From positions 94,852 to 134,155 of the forward strand of contig NZ_MOBP01000008.1 of the NCBI RefSeq assembly GCF_003732665.1: a stretch of 39,304 bases of DNA. Direction: 5' to 3'. The first letter of the stretch is position 1. Each line of letters starts with the position of its first letter. This stretch comes from Pseudomonas frederiksbergensis (GTDB taxonomy: Bacteria > Pseudomonadota > Gammaproteobacteria > Pseudomonadales > Pseudomonadaceae). The notes under the pieces are model-generated. The model made no database searches and was not told where the DNA came from. It was given only the letters and a program-made list of their open reading frames with translations. Made by a program: the position numbers and the translations under genes. Shown here piece by piece: positions 17,305 to 25,398 of this stretch.

Positions 17305-17455
17305 TCGGGCGATAAGCCGCACCGTTGCTATAGAAAAAACGTCTGAATAAACCCGGCAAAACCCCGCCTCTAACGCTTTGCTACTTGAGGTCGAACCCTA
17401 TTGAAGCTGAAGGCCGTCCTGGCCTCCAGCGCCACTCGGTTACCGGGAGCACACA

Positions 17456-17869
17456 ATGAAAATCAATCCCTACCTGATCTTCAACGGCGACTGCAAAGCC
17501 GCCTTCACTTATTACGCCAAAGCCCTGCCCGGCACCATCGACGCCATGATGACCTTTGGTGAAACTCCGGCTAAGGATCATGTACAGGCGGACTACCACA
17601 ACCTGATCATCCACACCCGCCTGTCGGTGGGTGACCAGGCGATCATGGGCTCGGACACCACCCCCGACCGCCCGACCGATGACATGAGCGGTTGCTCGAT
17701 CTCACTGAACGTCGACAGCGTGGCCGAAGCCGAGCGCGTCTTCGCCGCATTGGCGGAAGACGGCACGGTGCAGATGCCCCTGGAGGCGACTTTCTGGGCG
17801 GCGCGTTTCGGGATGCTGGTGGATCGGTTTGGCGTGGCGTGGATGGTCAATTGCGAGAAGGATCAGTGA
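17456..17869 (+). CDS. VOC family protein, PhnB-like
   Basis: A 137-residue protein of the vicinal-oxygen-chelate (glyoxalase/bleomycin resistance) fold, PhnB/YjdN branch. The family start is clear (MKINPYLIFNGDCKAAFTYY), with the later strands GDQAIMGSDTTPD and GCSISLNVDSVAEAERVFAAL and the end WAARFGMLVDRFGVAWMVNC. It is cytoplasmic. Members are often annotated as 3-demethylubiquinone methyltransferase-like, but no such activity is established and the enzymatic role is unknown. A GGGAGC box lies before the ATG. It is single-gene, followed by a REP pair. Confidence 0.9.
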   Translation: MKINPYLIFNGDCKAAFTYYAKALPGTIDAMMTFGETPAKDHVQADYHNLIIHTRLSVGDQAIMGSDTTPDRPTDDMSGCSISLNVDSVAEAERVFAALAEDGTVQMPLEATFWAARFGMLVDRFGVAWMVNCEKDQ

Positions 17870-17882
17870 ACTGAATGATGAC

Positions 17883-17977
17883 CCCTGTGGGAGCGGGCTT
17901 GCTCGGGAAAGCGATTTCATCGCCAACAAAGATGTTGACTGACACTGCGCCTTCGCGAGCAAGCCCGCTCCCACAGG
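17883..17977. repeat. REP pair (BIME)
   Basis: CCTGTGGGAGCGGGCTTGCT at 17884 and its inverted partner CCTTCGCGAGCAAGCCCGCT, continuing CCCACAGG to 17977, flank a central region of about 40 bases. It separates the VOC and EAL genes. The centre resembles those of the pairs at 1 and 20067 (GATGTTGACTGACACTG against GATGTCGACTGACACTC). Confidence 0.88.
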
Positions 17978-18066
17978 TTTAATGTTGATTCTTGAGCCCT
18001 CTGGCAACTCCACGACCGCCTGCTACCGTCAACACGCCGTTCCGCGAAATTGCTTTGCGACGCCCA

Positions 18067-18888
18067 TCATCCGCTGATGCAACCTGACGCCATCGACCGC
18101 ACCACACACCGCTCCCCCAACGCATCCATCCGCGGTCGCCCGAACAAGTACCCCTGCCCCCACTCGCCGCCACACGCCGTGGCCAGCGCCCGGTCAGCTT
18201 CGGATTCGATGCCTTCGATGATCACGCACGGCGCCAGGGTTTTGCACAGTTGCACCAGGTGGCCGAGGGTTTGGGCGTTGTTGGTTTCCAGGCGAGCGCG
18301 TTGCAGGTAGCCCTGGTCGATCTTGACGATGTCCGGGCAGGTCTGGCGGATGAATTCCAGGGTGCCGAGGCCGGCGCCGAAGTCGTCGATGGCCACTCGG
18401 CAGCCCAGCTCGCGCAGGCACAGGACGAATTCGATGGCGGCCGGAATGCTCGGTGGTGCGGAGCTTTCGGTGATTTCGATCACCAGTCGCGCGGCCACCG
18501 AGGGCGCATCCCGCAACAGCGAAAGGATCGGCTGCCAGTAGTCGTCGACAATGGTGCTCTGCGCGGAAATGTTGCAGCCCAGGCGCAGGTGTTCGTTGTG
18601 CAGCAAGCGCTCGATCACGCTGTGCACCACGCTGCGGTCGAGTTCGCGCATTACTGGGTGCTTTTCCAGCATGGCGAAGGGATAGACGCCCTCGCCCCTG
18701 GCATCGATGTGCCGCAACAGCCCTTCGTGGTACAGCACCCGACTGCTGCCGGGCAACCACACCACGGGTTGAAACGCCAACACCAACCGGCCTCGTGCCA
18801 ACTCCTGGTAAAAACTTTCGACTTCGTGCATGTCACATCCGTAGACAAAGCGGCGGCCGGCCGCGGTTGAGCGTTGACTGCCGGCCAT
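18067..18888 (-). CDS. EAL domain c-di-GMP phosphodiesterase
   Basis: A 273-residue protein consisting almost entirely of an EAL domain, which hydrolyses cyclic di-GMP to pGpG in the cytoplasm. The signature is EGL (E55-G-L in YHEGLLRH) instead of EAL. The other catalytic positions are present: N106 in CNISAQ, E138 and E141 in IEITES, D168-D169 in IDDFGAG, K189 in VKID, E225 in IEGIES and Q245 in QGYLFGRP. Activity is therefore likely. There is no sensor, GGDEF or membrane part, so regulation must come from expression or partners. The ATG at 18888 has GAGGG upstream; an alternative at 18831 removes 19 residues. Confidence 0.9.
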   Translation of the reverse strand: MAGSQRSTAAGRRFVYGCDMHEVESFYQELARGRLVLAFQPVVWLPGSSRVLYHEGLLRHIDARGEGVYPFAMLEKHPVMRELDRSVVHSVIERLLHNEHLRLGCNISAQSTIVDDYWQPILSLLRDAPSVAARLVIEITESSAPPSIPAAIEFVLCLRELGCRVAIDDFGAGLGTLEFIRQTCPDIVKIDQGYLQRARLETNNAQTLGHLVQLCKTLAPCVIIEGIESEADRALATACGGEWGQGYLFGRPRMDALGERCVVRSMASGCISG

Positions 18889-19043
18889 AATCGACCCTCG
18901 CCCAGCCGTCAGGAAGTGTTCCCGGATACCTTTCGCTTGTCCTTGGAAACGCGCCCCTACCGTTTATCGACTGCGATCATTTGTTTATTGCGATCATGCG
19001 CCGGCTTGCGCGACATCAATTAGCCACCACCCAAGGTATGACC

Positions 19044-20045
19044 ATGCACACAATGACCAGCGCCAGTTTTCGGGTGCTCGCCGATGTCCTGACCGACGGA
19101 GGGGCAAACGTAGACGCCTTGCTCAAGCAGTTCGACAGCGGCGAGGAGGTCTTTGCAAACCCCAAGGGGGTCAGGCTGGAGCTGGTCTACAAAGTGATGG
19201 CGGAAGCGGTCAGGCGCACCGGCAATCCGGACATCGGTTTGCTGGCGTATACGCGAGCACACCCGGCCAATCTGGAGGTATTGGGTTACGCGGTGATGTC
19301 ATGCGCGACGTTGGGCACCGCGCTGCAACGGCTGGTGGACTATCACTCATTGATCAGCAATGGCTTTTATCGGTGCCTGGACCACAAGCCCCGGGCGTTG
19401 AAGATGATCGGTTTCGACATCAGCCTTGAGCCAGCGCTGACGCCCCGGCCCTTTATCGACGCCGGTGCCGCGCAAACCCTGGGCTTGATCCACTGGCTGT
19501 TGCCCAAGCATAAACCCTTGCCTCTGGCGGCGACGTTCACTTATCCCAAACCCGCTGACACCTCTCGACTGGAACAACTGCTGGGCAACAATCTGTTGTT
19601 CAGTGCGGCGTACAACAGCCTGTCGTTCAGCCTCGACGATTGTGCGATTGCCTTGCCCACCGCCGACCCGGCGCTGGATGTGCTGCATGTGGAATACGCC
19701 CGTGCACGCTTGAATGTGTTGCTCAACAACTCGATGACCGCAAGGGTTCGGCGGGTATTGTCTGAGCGTCTGGCCCAGGGTGTGCCGAGTGATCTGGACA
19801 AAATTGCCCAGGTGGTCGGCGTCAGTGCACGCAGTTTGCAGCGGCGCCTGGGCAATGAAGACATGCACTTTTCGGCGTTGCAGGATGAAGCGCGGCTGAT
19901 GCTGGCGCATAACTTTTTGCGCAACTCGGCAAGGAGCGTGAAGTACATCGGCGCGCTGTTGGGCTTTCGCGACCAGAGCAGTTTTCACAAGGCGTGCATT
20001 CGCTGGTTCGGGATGACGCCGGGGCGGTATCGGCAGGCTTCCTGA
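19044..20045 (+). CDS. AraC family regulator
   Basis: A 333-residue AraC-type activator with an Arabinose_bd-like N-terminal domain. Visible pieces are SASFRVLADVLTDGGANVDA and PDIGLLAYTRAHPANLEVLG. The C-terminal double helix-turn-helix has IAQVVGVSARSLQRRL and YIGALLGFRDQSSFHKACIR, followed by WFGMTPGRYR. I prefer the ATG at 19044, with AAGG 8 bases upstream. An in-frame ATG at 19038 has the box too close, and the reading from 18981 lacks a box. It stands alone between EAL and folD genes, so the target is unclear. Confidence 0.86.
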   Translation: MHTMTSASFRVLADVLTDGGANVDALLKQFDSGEEVFANPKGVRLELVYKVMAEAVRRTGNPDIGLLAYTRAHPANLEVLGYAVMSCATLGTALQRLVDYHSLISNGFYRCLDHKPRALKMIGFDISLEPALTPRPFIDAGAAQTLGLIHWLLPKHKPLPLAATFTYPKPADTSRLEQLLGNNLLFSAAYNSLSFSLDDCAIALPTADPALDVLHVEYARARLNVLLNNSMTARVRRVLSERLAQGVPSDLDKIAQVVGVSARSLQRRLGNEDMHFSALQDEARLMLAHNFLRNSARSVKYIGALLGFRDQSSFHKACIRWFGMTPGRYRQAS

Positions 20046-20066
20046 ATCGCAGCCACACCACTGAAT

Positions 20067-20163
20067 CCCTGTGGGAGCGGGCTTGCTCGCGAAAGCAGTG
20101 GGTCAGACAACATTGATGCCGACTGACACGGCCTCTTCGCGAGCAAGCCCGCTCCCACAAGGG
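20067..20163. repeat. REP pair (BIME)
   Basis: CCCTGTGGGAGCGGGCTTGC at 20067, then TCGCGAAAG, and the inverted CTTCGCGAGCAAGCCCGCTC continuing CCACAAGG to 20163. The centre carries GATGCCGACTGACACGGCC, related to the centres of the other REP pairs. It separates the AraC and folD genes. Confidence 0.88.
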
Positions 20164-20257
20164 TTTTGCGGTGTTTTATAGAATGCATTCTCCCCGCGAC
20201 ATCCTGTCGGGTAGTAGTCCCCGCCCCTGCACTGGTAACCTGCGCCCTGCTCTTTCA

Positions 20258-21202
20258 ATGACGACGGTGACGCATTTGATCAGCAGTACTCCAACACTGG
20301 CCCGGGATATCGACGGTAAAGCCATCTCGGCCAAGGTGCTCGACGAGGTCCGGGAAGAGCTCCTGGACCTGGCCGCACAGCAGATTTTCCCCGCCCTCGC
20401 CGTCGTGCTGGTCGGGGACGACCCGGCGAGCCATGTCTACGTGCGCAATAAACTGCTGCGGGCCAAGGAAGTCGGGATTCGCTCCCTTGAACATCGCCTG
20501 CCGGATGACGCCAGCCAGACGCAAGTGCTGGAATTGATCGCACAACTGAACGCCGACGTCACGGTCAACGGCATTCTGGTGCAGCTGCCGTTGCCGGGGC
20601 ATATCGACGAAGCGGCGGTGATTCATGCCATCGACCCGATCAAGGACGTGGACGGTTTTCACCGTGAAAACGTCGGTGGCCTGGTGCAAGGCATGGAAGT
20701 CCTGACACCGTGCACGCCTAGCGGCTGCATGCGTCTGTTGCAAGAGACGTGCGGCGATATCAGCGGTCTGCACGCGGTGGTGATTGGTCGTTCGAACATT
20801 GTCGGCAAACCCATGGCGACCTTGTTGTTGCAGGCGCATTGCTCGGTCAGCGTGGTGCATTCGCGCAGTGTCGATGCGCCGGCGCTGTGCCGATTGGCGG
20901 ATATCGTCGTGGCGGCGGTGGGTCGTCCTGGCTTGATCGACGCCAGTTGGCTCAAGCCTGGGGCGGTGGTGATCGATGTCGGGATCAACCGCATTAACGA
21001 TGCGTCCGGCAATCGTTTAGTGGGGGATGTCGATTACGCCAGTGCGCGTACCGTTGCCAGTGCGATCACGCCGGTGCCGGGTGGTGTCGGGCCGATGACG
21101 ATTGCTTATCTGCTCAAGAACACATTGATCGCCGCCAAGTTGCAGCGTGCCGTCAAGGCCCGCGAGCCGGATCCGGATGGGTGTGATTCGGATATCAACT
21201 GA
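20258..21202 (+). CDS. folD: Bifunctional methylenetetrahydrofolate dehydrogenase/cyclohydrolase FolD
   Basis: A 314-residue cytoplasmic enzyme that interconverts 5,10-methylene-, methenyl- and 10-formyl-tetrahydrofolate with NADP. Family residues are clear: Y61 and K65 (SHVYVRNK), VQLPLPGHI (108-116), [10 protein letters not shown] (126-135) and the dinucleotide loop [10 protein letters not shown] (177-186). It has an extra charged C-terminal tail ([17 protein letters not shown]) compared with the usual length of about 285. I chose the ATG at 20258 because the fold begins soon after, but it has no ribosome binding box. Many fluorescent pseudomonads carry two folD genes; this isolated, tailed form may be the accessory copy. 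Confidence 0.94.
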   Translation: MTTVTHLISSTPTLARDIDGKAISAKVLDEVREELLDLAAQQIFPALAVVLVGDDPASHVYVRNKLLRAKEVGIRSLEHRLPDDASQTQVLELIAQLNADVTVNGILVQLPLPGHIDEAAVIHAIDPIKDVDGFHRENVGGLVQGMEVLTPCTPSGCMRLLQETCGDISGLHAVVIGRSNIVGKPMATLLLQAHCSVSVVHSRSVDAPALCRLADIVVAAVGRPGLIDASWLKPGAVVIDVGINRINDASGNRLVGDVDYASARTVASAITPVPGGVGPMTIAYLLKNTLIAAKLQRAVKAREPDPDGCDSDIN

Positions 21203-21214
21203 CCGACACAAATG

Positions 21215-21392
21215 CTGTGGCTAACACTGACCTTGTGGCGAGGGGGCTTGCCCCCGTTGGGTCGCGCAGCGGCCCCTGCATGCTGTTAGTGAAACCGTGC
21301 AAGCAGGTTTTGCGACTGCTTCGCAGCCGAACGGGGGCAAGCCCCCTCGCCACAGCAAGCTCCCTCGCCACAAGGTTCAGTGTTAGCCACAG
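21215..21392. repeat. Nested inverted repeat of a second repeat family
   Basis: The outer arms are CTGTGGCTAACACTGACCTT (from 21215) and its inverse AAGGTTCAGTGTTAGCCACAG (to 21392), continuing through GTGGCGAGGG with a one-base difference. An inner pair, GTGGCGAGGGGGCTTGCCCC near 21235 and GGGGCAAGCCCCCTCGCCAC ending at 21353, nests inside. This GTGGCGAGGGGGC core is distinct from the REP core used elsewhere in the window. It lies between the convergent folD and dehydratase genes and may stop transcription both ways. Confidence 0.82.
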
Positions 21393-21407
21393 AGTTTCGC
21401 TTAGGGA

Positions 21408-22682
21408 TCAAAACCGTGGCTTAACCGTCTTCCACGCCGGCTGATACTTCTGCATCTGCCGCACATCATCGCGCTGGCGAATCCCGCACGTCAGGTACTG
21501 ATCATGCAGCTTGCCCAACTGATCGTGATCCAGCTCCAAGCCCAAACCCGGCGCCCGGGTGATTTTCACGCAGCCATCGACGATCGGCAGTTTGCCGCCC
21601 TTGATCACTTCTTCGTCCGGCTCCTGCCACGGGTAGTGGGTGTCGCAGGCGTAATCCAGATTCGGCACTGACGCGGCGACATGGGCCATGGCCATCAGGC
21701 TGATGCCCAGGTGCGAATTGGAATGCATGGACACGCCCAGGCCAAAGGTCTGGCACATCTTGGCCAGGGCCTGGGTGTCGCGCAGGCCGCCCCAGTAATG
21801 GTGGTCGGCGAGTACGATCTGCACGCTGTTCAACGCCACGCTGCGGCGGAACTCGTCGAAATCGGTGACCACCATATTGGTCGCCAGCGGCAGGCCGGTG
21901 CGTTTGTGCAGCTCGGACATGCCTTCCAGACCCGGCGTCGGGTCTTCGTAGTATTGCAGGTCGTCCCCCAACAGCTCGGCCATGCGAATCGAGGTGTCCA
22001 GCGACCAGTTGGCGTTCGGATCGATGCGCAGCGGGACGCCGGGAAACGCCTTCTTCAAGGCCTTGATGCACGCCACTTCATGTTCCGGTTCCAGCGCTCC
22101 GGCCTTGAGCTTGATGCTCTTGAAACCGTAGGTTTCGATCATGCGTCGGGCCTGGGCGACGATCTGTTCTTCGTTCAGCGCCTCGCCCCAATTGTCCGGC
22201 TTGTAGGGCGAATCGATGTGCTGGGCATACTTGAAAAACAGGTAGGCGCTGAACGGAATTTCGTCGCGAATCGCCCCGCCCAACAGGTCCACCAACGGCA
22301 CGTTCAGCGAGTGGGCTTGCAGGTCGAGAAACGCCACTTCGAAGGCTGAATAAGCATTGCTCACAGCCTTGCTCGCGTGGGAGCCCGGCGCCAGTTCTGC
22401 GCCCGCAACGCTGGTGGTTTTGTTAGCCGCCACGGTGGCCTGGACGATGGCGCGCAACTGGTTGAGGTTGAACGGGTCGAGGCCGATCAGTTGATCCTTG
22501 AGTTGCATCTGGATCGCCAGCGCCGGGGCATCGCCGTAGCTCTCGCCGAGGCCGATGTAGCCGTTGTCGCTCTCGATTTCGATGATCGAGCGCAGCGCAA
22601 AGGGTTCGTGAATGCCGCTGGCATTGAGCAAGGGCGGATCGCGAAAGGCGATGGGGGTCACGGTCACGCGTTTGATTTTCAA
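21408..22682 (-). CDS. Enolase-superfamily sugar-acid dehydratase (glucarate dehydratase type)
   Basis: A 424-residue enolase-superfamily enzyme most like D-glucarate dehydratases, which remove water from glucarate or idarate in the cytoplasm. The base motif is K191-L-K193 (SIKLKAG). Metal ligands are D221 (RIDPNANW), E246 (YYEDPTPG) and N269 (ATNMVVTDF); the second base is H320 (SMHSNSHLGISL). It is somewhat shorter than E. coli GudD, so another aldarate or acid sugar is possible. It starts with TTG at 22682 behind GGAG 8 bases away. It follows an MFS transporter of the sugar-acid type by 32 bp, with a divergent LysR gene beyond, a typical acid-sugar uptake and breakdown unit. Confidence 0.85.
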   Translation of the reverse strand: MKIKRVTVTPIAFRDPPLLNASGIHEPFALRSIIEIESDNGYIGLGESYGDAPALAIQMQLKDQLIGLDPFNLNQLRAIVQATVAANKTTSVAGAELAPGSHASKAVSNAYSAFEVAFLDLQAHSLNVPLVDLLGGAIRDEIPFSAYLFFKYAQHIDSPYKPDNWGEALNEEQIVAQARRMIETYGFKSIKLKAGALEPEHEVACIKALKKAFPGVPLRIDPNANWSLDTSIRMAELLGDDLQYYEDPTPGLEGMSELHKRTGLPLATNMVVTDFDEFRRSVALNSVQIVLADHHYWGGLRDTQALAKMCQTFGLGVSMHSNSHLGISLMAMAHVAASVPNLDYACDTHYPWQEPDEEVIKGGKLPIVDGCVKITRAPGLGLELDHDQLGKLHDQYLTCGIRQRDDVRQMQKYQPAWKTVKPRF

Positions 22683-22714
22683 AGGTCAGGCTCCGATTGA
22701 TCTCTATCCAGGTC

Positions 22715-24082
22715 TTAACGTGTTGCGGCGTGGCTCGGCACCACGATGTCTGCGGGTTTGCCGTTGCGGTTGTGCGGGGTTTGCTTGTCCGCTTTCGGGG
22801 TGGTGCGGGCAAAGAAGATCACCACGGCGGCCACCAGCGACGTCGCCGCCAGGCCATACATCCCGCCCTCGATGGAACCGGTGGATTGCTCCAGGAAGCC
22901 GAACGCGGTCGGCGCGACGAAACCGCCGAGGTTGCCGATGGAGTTGACCAACGCGATCACCGCTGCGGCGATGCGGGCATCCAGATAACTTTGCGGAATC
23001 GGCCAGAACAGCGCCGAGGCCGCCTTGAAACCGATGGCGGCAAAGCAGATCGCGACAAAGGCGAAGACCGGGCCGCCAGTGGTGGACATGAACATGCCGA
23101 ACGCGGCAATCACCAGGGTCAACGCGACCCAGGCCTGCTGGAATTTCCATTTGCTGGCCATTGCGGCAAAGCCGTACATCGCGACGATAGAAATAATCCA
23201 CGGTATCGAATTGAACAGGCCCACCTGAAAGTCGCCCAGGTTGCCCATCTTCTTGATCATGCTCGGCAGCCAGAACGTCGCGCCATAAATGGTCAGGGCG
23301 ATGGAGAAGTAGATGAAGCAGAACAACGCGATCTGCCGGTCCGCCAACAGCTTGAAAATCGACGGTTTGGGACCTTTCGCCGCTTCCCGGGCCTGCTGTT
23401 CTTCAGCGATGGCGCTGATCAGGGCGCCGCGCTCCTCGTCGCTCAACCATTTCGCTTCACGGGGATGGGATTGCAGCCAGAACCAGACGAATCCGCAGAG
23501 CACGATGGAGGCGAAACCCTCGATCAGGAACATCCACTGCCAGCCATGCAGGCTCCAGCCGTTGATGTTCAGCAGCGCTCCGGACACCGGGCCGGAAATC
23601 ACCGAGGCAATCGCCGAGCCGCTAAGGAAAACGGCCATGGTTTTGCCCCGCTCCGACGCCGGCAGCCATTGGGTGAAGTAATAAATGATGCCGGGGAAAA
23701 ACCCGGCCTCGGCCGCGCCGAGAATAAAGCGCAGCACGTAGAAACTGGTTTCGCCTTTGACGAAGGCCATGGCCATGGCGGCAGCCCCCCAGGTGAACAT
23801 GATCCGCGTCAGCCAGACGCGGGCGCCGTAACGTTGCAGCAGCATGTTGGACGGCACTTCGAACAGCGCGTAACCGACAAAAAACAAACCGGCACCCAGG
23901 CCATAGGCTGCAGCGCCGATGCCCAGGTCGGTTTCCATGTGGCTGCGTACAAAACCGATGTTGACCCGGTCGATGTAGTTGACGATGAACATGATCACGA
24001 ACAGCGGCAGCACATGGCGTTTCACTTTGGCGGCGGCGCGGGCCAGCACCGTGGGCTCCGGCGAACTCTGGAGGGTATTCAA
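22715..24082 (-). CDS. MFS sugar-acid:proton symporter (GudP/anion:cation symporter type)
   Basis: A 455-residue inner-membrane permease with about 12 hydrophobic segments. Signatures of the anion:cation symporter family are visible: FVIMFIVNYIDRVNIGF, YALFEVPSNMLLQRYGARVW, then RFILGAAEAGFFPGIIYYFT and QWLPASERGK. Members carry glucarate, galactonate or phthalate with protons, and the neighbouring dehydratase points to an aldarate. The start is TTG at 24082 with GGGAG 8 bases upstream; no suitable ATG exists before the first membrane segment. AAAAACAA just upstream of the box could be an Hfq/Crc site. It is cotranscribed with the dehydratase gene. Confidence 0.88.
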   Translation of the reverse strand: MNTLQSSPEPTVLARAAAKVKRHVLPLFVIMFIVNYIDRVNIGFVRSHMETDLGIGAAAYGLGAGLFFVGYALFEVPSNMLLQRYGARVWLTRIMFTWGAAAMAMAFVKGETSFYVLRFILGAAEAGFFPGIIYYFTQWLPASERGKTMAVFLSGSAIASVISGPVSGALLNINGWSLHGWQWMFLIEGFASIVLCGFVWFWLQSHPREAKWLSDEERGALISAIAEEQQAREAAKGPKPSIFKLLADRQIALFCFIYFSIALTIYGATFWLPSMIKKMGNLGDFQVGLFNSIPWIISIVAMYGFAAMASKWKFQQAWVALTLVIAAFGMFMSTTGGPVFAFVAICFAAIGFKAASALFWPIPQSYLDARIAAAVIALVNSIGNLGGFVAPTAFGFLEQSTGSIEGGMYGLAATSLVAAVVIFFARTTPKADKQTPHNRNGKPADIVVPSHAATR

Positions 24083-24145
24083 GGGGCGACTCCCGATCTT
24101 GTTTTTTTGGGGACGAGCCGATCATGGACGTGGCAATTGATCCCG

Positions 24146-24184
24146 TCTAATCTAACTTGACATTCGATTGATACCTGGATTAGA
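24146..24184. promoter_or_regulatory. Inverted repeat TCTAATC-N25-GATTAGA in a LysR-controlled gap
   Basis: TCTAATC (24146-24152) and GATTAGA (24178-24184) are perfect inverse copies in the divergent gap between the permease and LysR genes. The right half ends 4 bases before the LysR start codon, so binding there would block its own expression. TTGACA at 24157 lies between them. The role is inferred from position and symmetry. Confidence 0.5.
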
Positions 24185-24187
24185 TCA

Positions 24188-25093
24188 ATGTTCGAGCTCA
24201 CCCAACTGCGCTGCTTCACCACGGTTGCCACCGAACTCAATTTCCGTCGCGCCGCCGAACGCTTGAACATGACGCAACCGCCCCTCAGCCGACAGATTCA
24301 ACTGTTGGAGCACCACCTGGGCGTCGAGCTGTTCACCCGCACCACCCGCAGCGTCGCCCTGACCGCCGCCGGTCGCGCCTTCTTCATCGAAGCGCAGAAC
24401 CTGCTGGAGCGCGCCCAGCAAGCAGCCGTCACTGCCCGGCGTTTTGCCGAGGGCGATATTGGCTCGGTCAACATCAGTTTCGTCGGCAGCGCAGTGTACG
24501 AATTCCTGCCCAAGGTCATCGCCGAGGCACGGCTTAAACAGCCCCACGTCAAGATCGATCTGGCGGAGATGAACACCTACCAGCAACACGAAGCCCTGCG
24601 CGCCCGACGCATCGATTTGGGCATCGTTCGCGCGCCGTTGCTGGAGCCGGGCTACGCCACCGAATGCCTGGTGCGCGAGCCGTTTGTCCTGGCGGTGCCG
24701 AGCACTCATCGGCTGGCCAGCGCCGAAACGGTGTCGGTGCAGGACCTCGATGCCCAACCATTTCTAATGTACTCCCACGCCGCCTATCCACCGTTCAACG
24801 AACTGCTGACCGGTATGCTGCGCTCGGCCCGCGTCGCCCCGGAATACGTGCAATGGCTCGGCTCGTCCCTGACCATCCTCGCCCTGGTCAACGCCGGCAT
24901 GGGCCTGGCCCTGGTGCCGCGTTGCGCCACCAGTGTGGTGTTCAAGAATGTGCTGTTTCGCGATATCGACTTGGGCGAAGGCGTGCAGAGCGAGCTGCAT
25001 CTGATCTGGCGCGAGAACAACGACAACCCGGCGTTTGCGATGTTGCTGGAGGGGATTCGACGGGCGGTCCGGGACGGCTGGGACGCTTCCTGA
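24188..25093 (+). CDS. LysR family regulator of the sugar-acid operon
   Basis: A 301-residue LysR-type regulator of the BenM/CatR-like branch. The helix-turn-helix is at residues 1-60 (MFELTQLRCFTTVATELNFR, RAAERLNMTQPPLSRQIQLL), followed by the effector domain (SVNISFVGSAVYEFLPKVI; RRIDLGIVRAP). It is divergent from the permease-dehydratase operon, which it probably activates in response to the acid sugar. The ATG has only a weak GGAT box within the inverted repeat described above, which fits self-repression. The stop is followed by a terminator shared with the convergent small lipoprotein gene. Confidence 0.92.
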   Translation: MFELTQLRCFTTVATELNFRRAAERLNMTQPPLSRQIQLLEHHLGVELFTRTTRSVALTAAGRAFFIEAQNLLERAQQAAVTARRFAEGDIGSVNISFVGSAVYEFLPKVIAEARLKQPHVKIDLAEMNTYQQHEALRARRIDLGIVRAPLLEPGYATECLVREPFVLAVPSTHRLASAETVSVQDLDAQPFLMYSHAAYPPFNELLTGMLRSARVAPEYVQWLGSSLTILALVNAGMGLALVPRCATSVVFKNVLFRDIDLGEGVQSELHLIWRENNDNPAFAMLLEGIRRAVRDGWDAS

Positions 25094-25100
25094 AGACCAT

Positions 25101-25129
25101 GAAAAAGCCCAACCTTTTCAGATTGGGCT
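25101..25129 (-). terminator. Terminator of the small lipoprotein gene
   Basis: AGCCCAA (25106-25112), a 10-base loop, and TTGGGCT (25123-25129). Read on the minus strand the stem is followed by TTTTTC, so it ends the gene at 25140-25277. It may also slow transcription arriving from the LysR gene on the plus strand. Confidence 0.75.
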
Positions 25130-25139
25130 CCGGCTTTCG

Positions 25140-25277
25140 CTAGTAGCGGTGGTACTCCTGCCCCCCGTAGTAACGACCGTGATCGCGTCCATGCCCGTGG
25201 TCATGCCAATACGGCCAGCACCCACTGAGCAGCAGGGTGGCTGTTATTGCCAAAATCAAAGCAGTTGTACGTTTCAT
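25140..25277 (-). CDS. Small lipoprotein, His/Tyr-rich
   Basis: A 45-residue reading frame. It begins MKRTTALILAITATLLLSGC, a clear lipoprotein signal with the lipid cysteine at position 20, followed by a short tail, WPYWHDHGHGRDHGRYYGGQ, then EYHRY. A GGAG box lies 8 bases before the ATG and a terminator follows the stop, so it forms a complete monocistronic unit. The mature part of 26 residues is rich in His and Tyr and might bind metal, but that is only a possibility. No functional family is recognised. Confidence 0.75.
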   Translation of the reverse strand: MKRTTALILAITATLLLSGCWPYWHDHGHGRDHGRYYGGQEYHRY

Positions 25278-25398
25278 CTGATCATCTCCGGGCAGGCAAT
25301 GCCTGACGTTGTAAACGTTTGAGTTGCCCGGAATGAGAGGGTTCAGAATCCCGGATCAACGGGTCCTGACCTACCGCAGACGATCAAAAGAATACTAA

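Noticed and set aside
22697..24160. A 487-residue plus-strand frame opposite the MFS transporter gene
   Set aside because: The minus strand encodes an unmistakable MFS protein there; the plus-strand frame is composed of charged and His/Gly-rich sequence with no family likeness.
25320..25398. Hairpin-like sequence (CCCGGATCAACGGG) after the TPR gene
   Set aside because: The stem is short and imperfect and lacks a T tract on the minus strand, so I do not call it a terminator.
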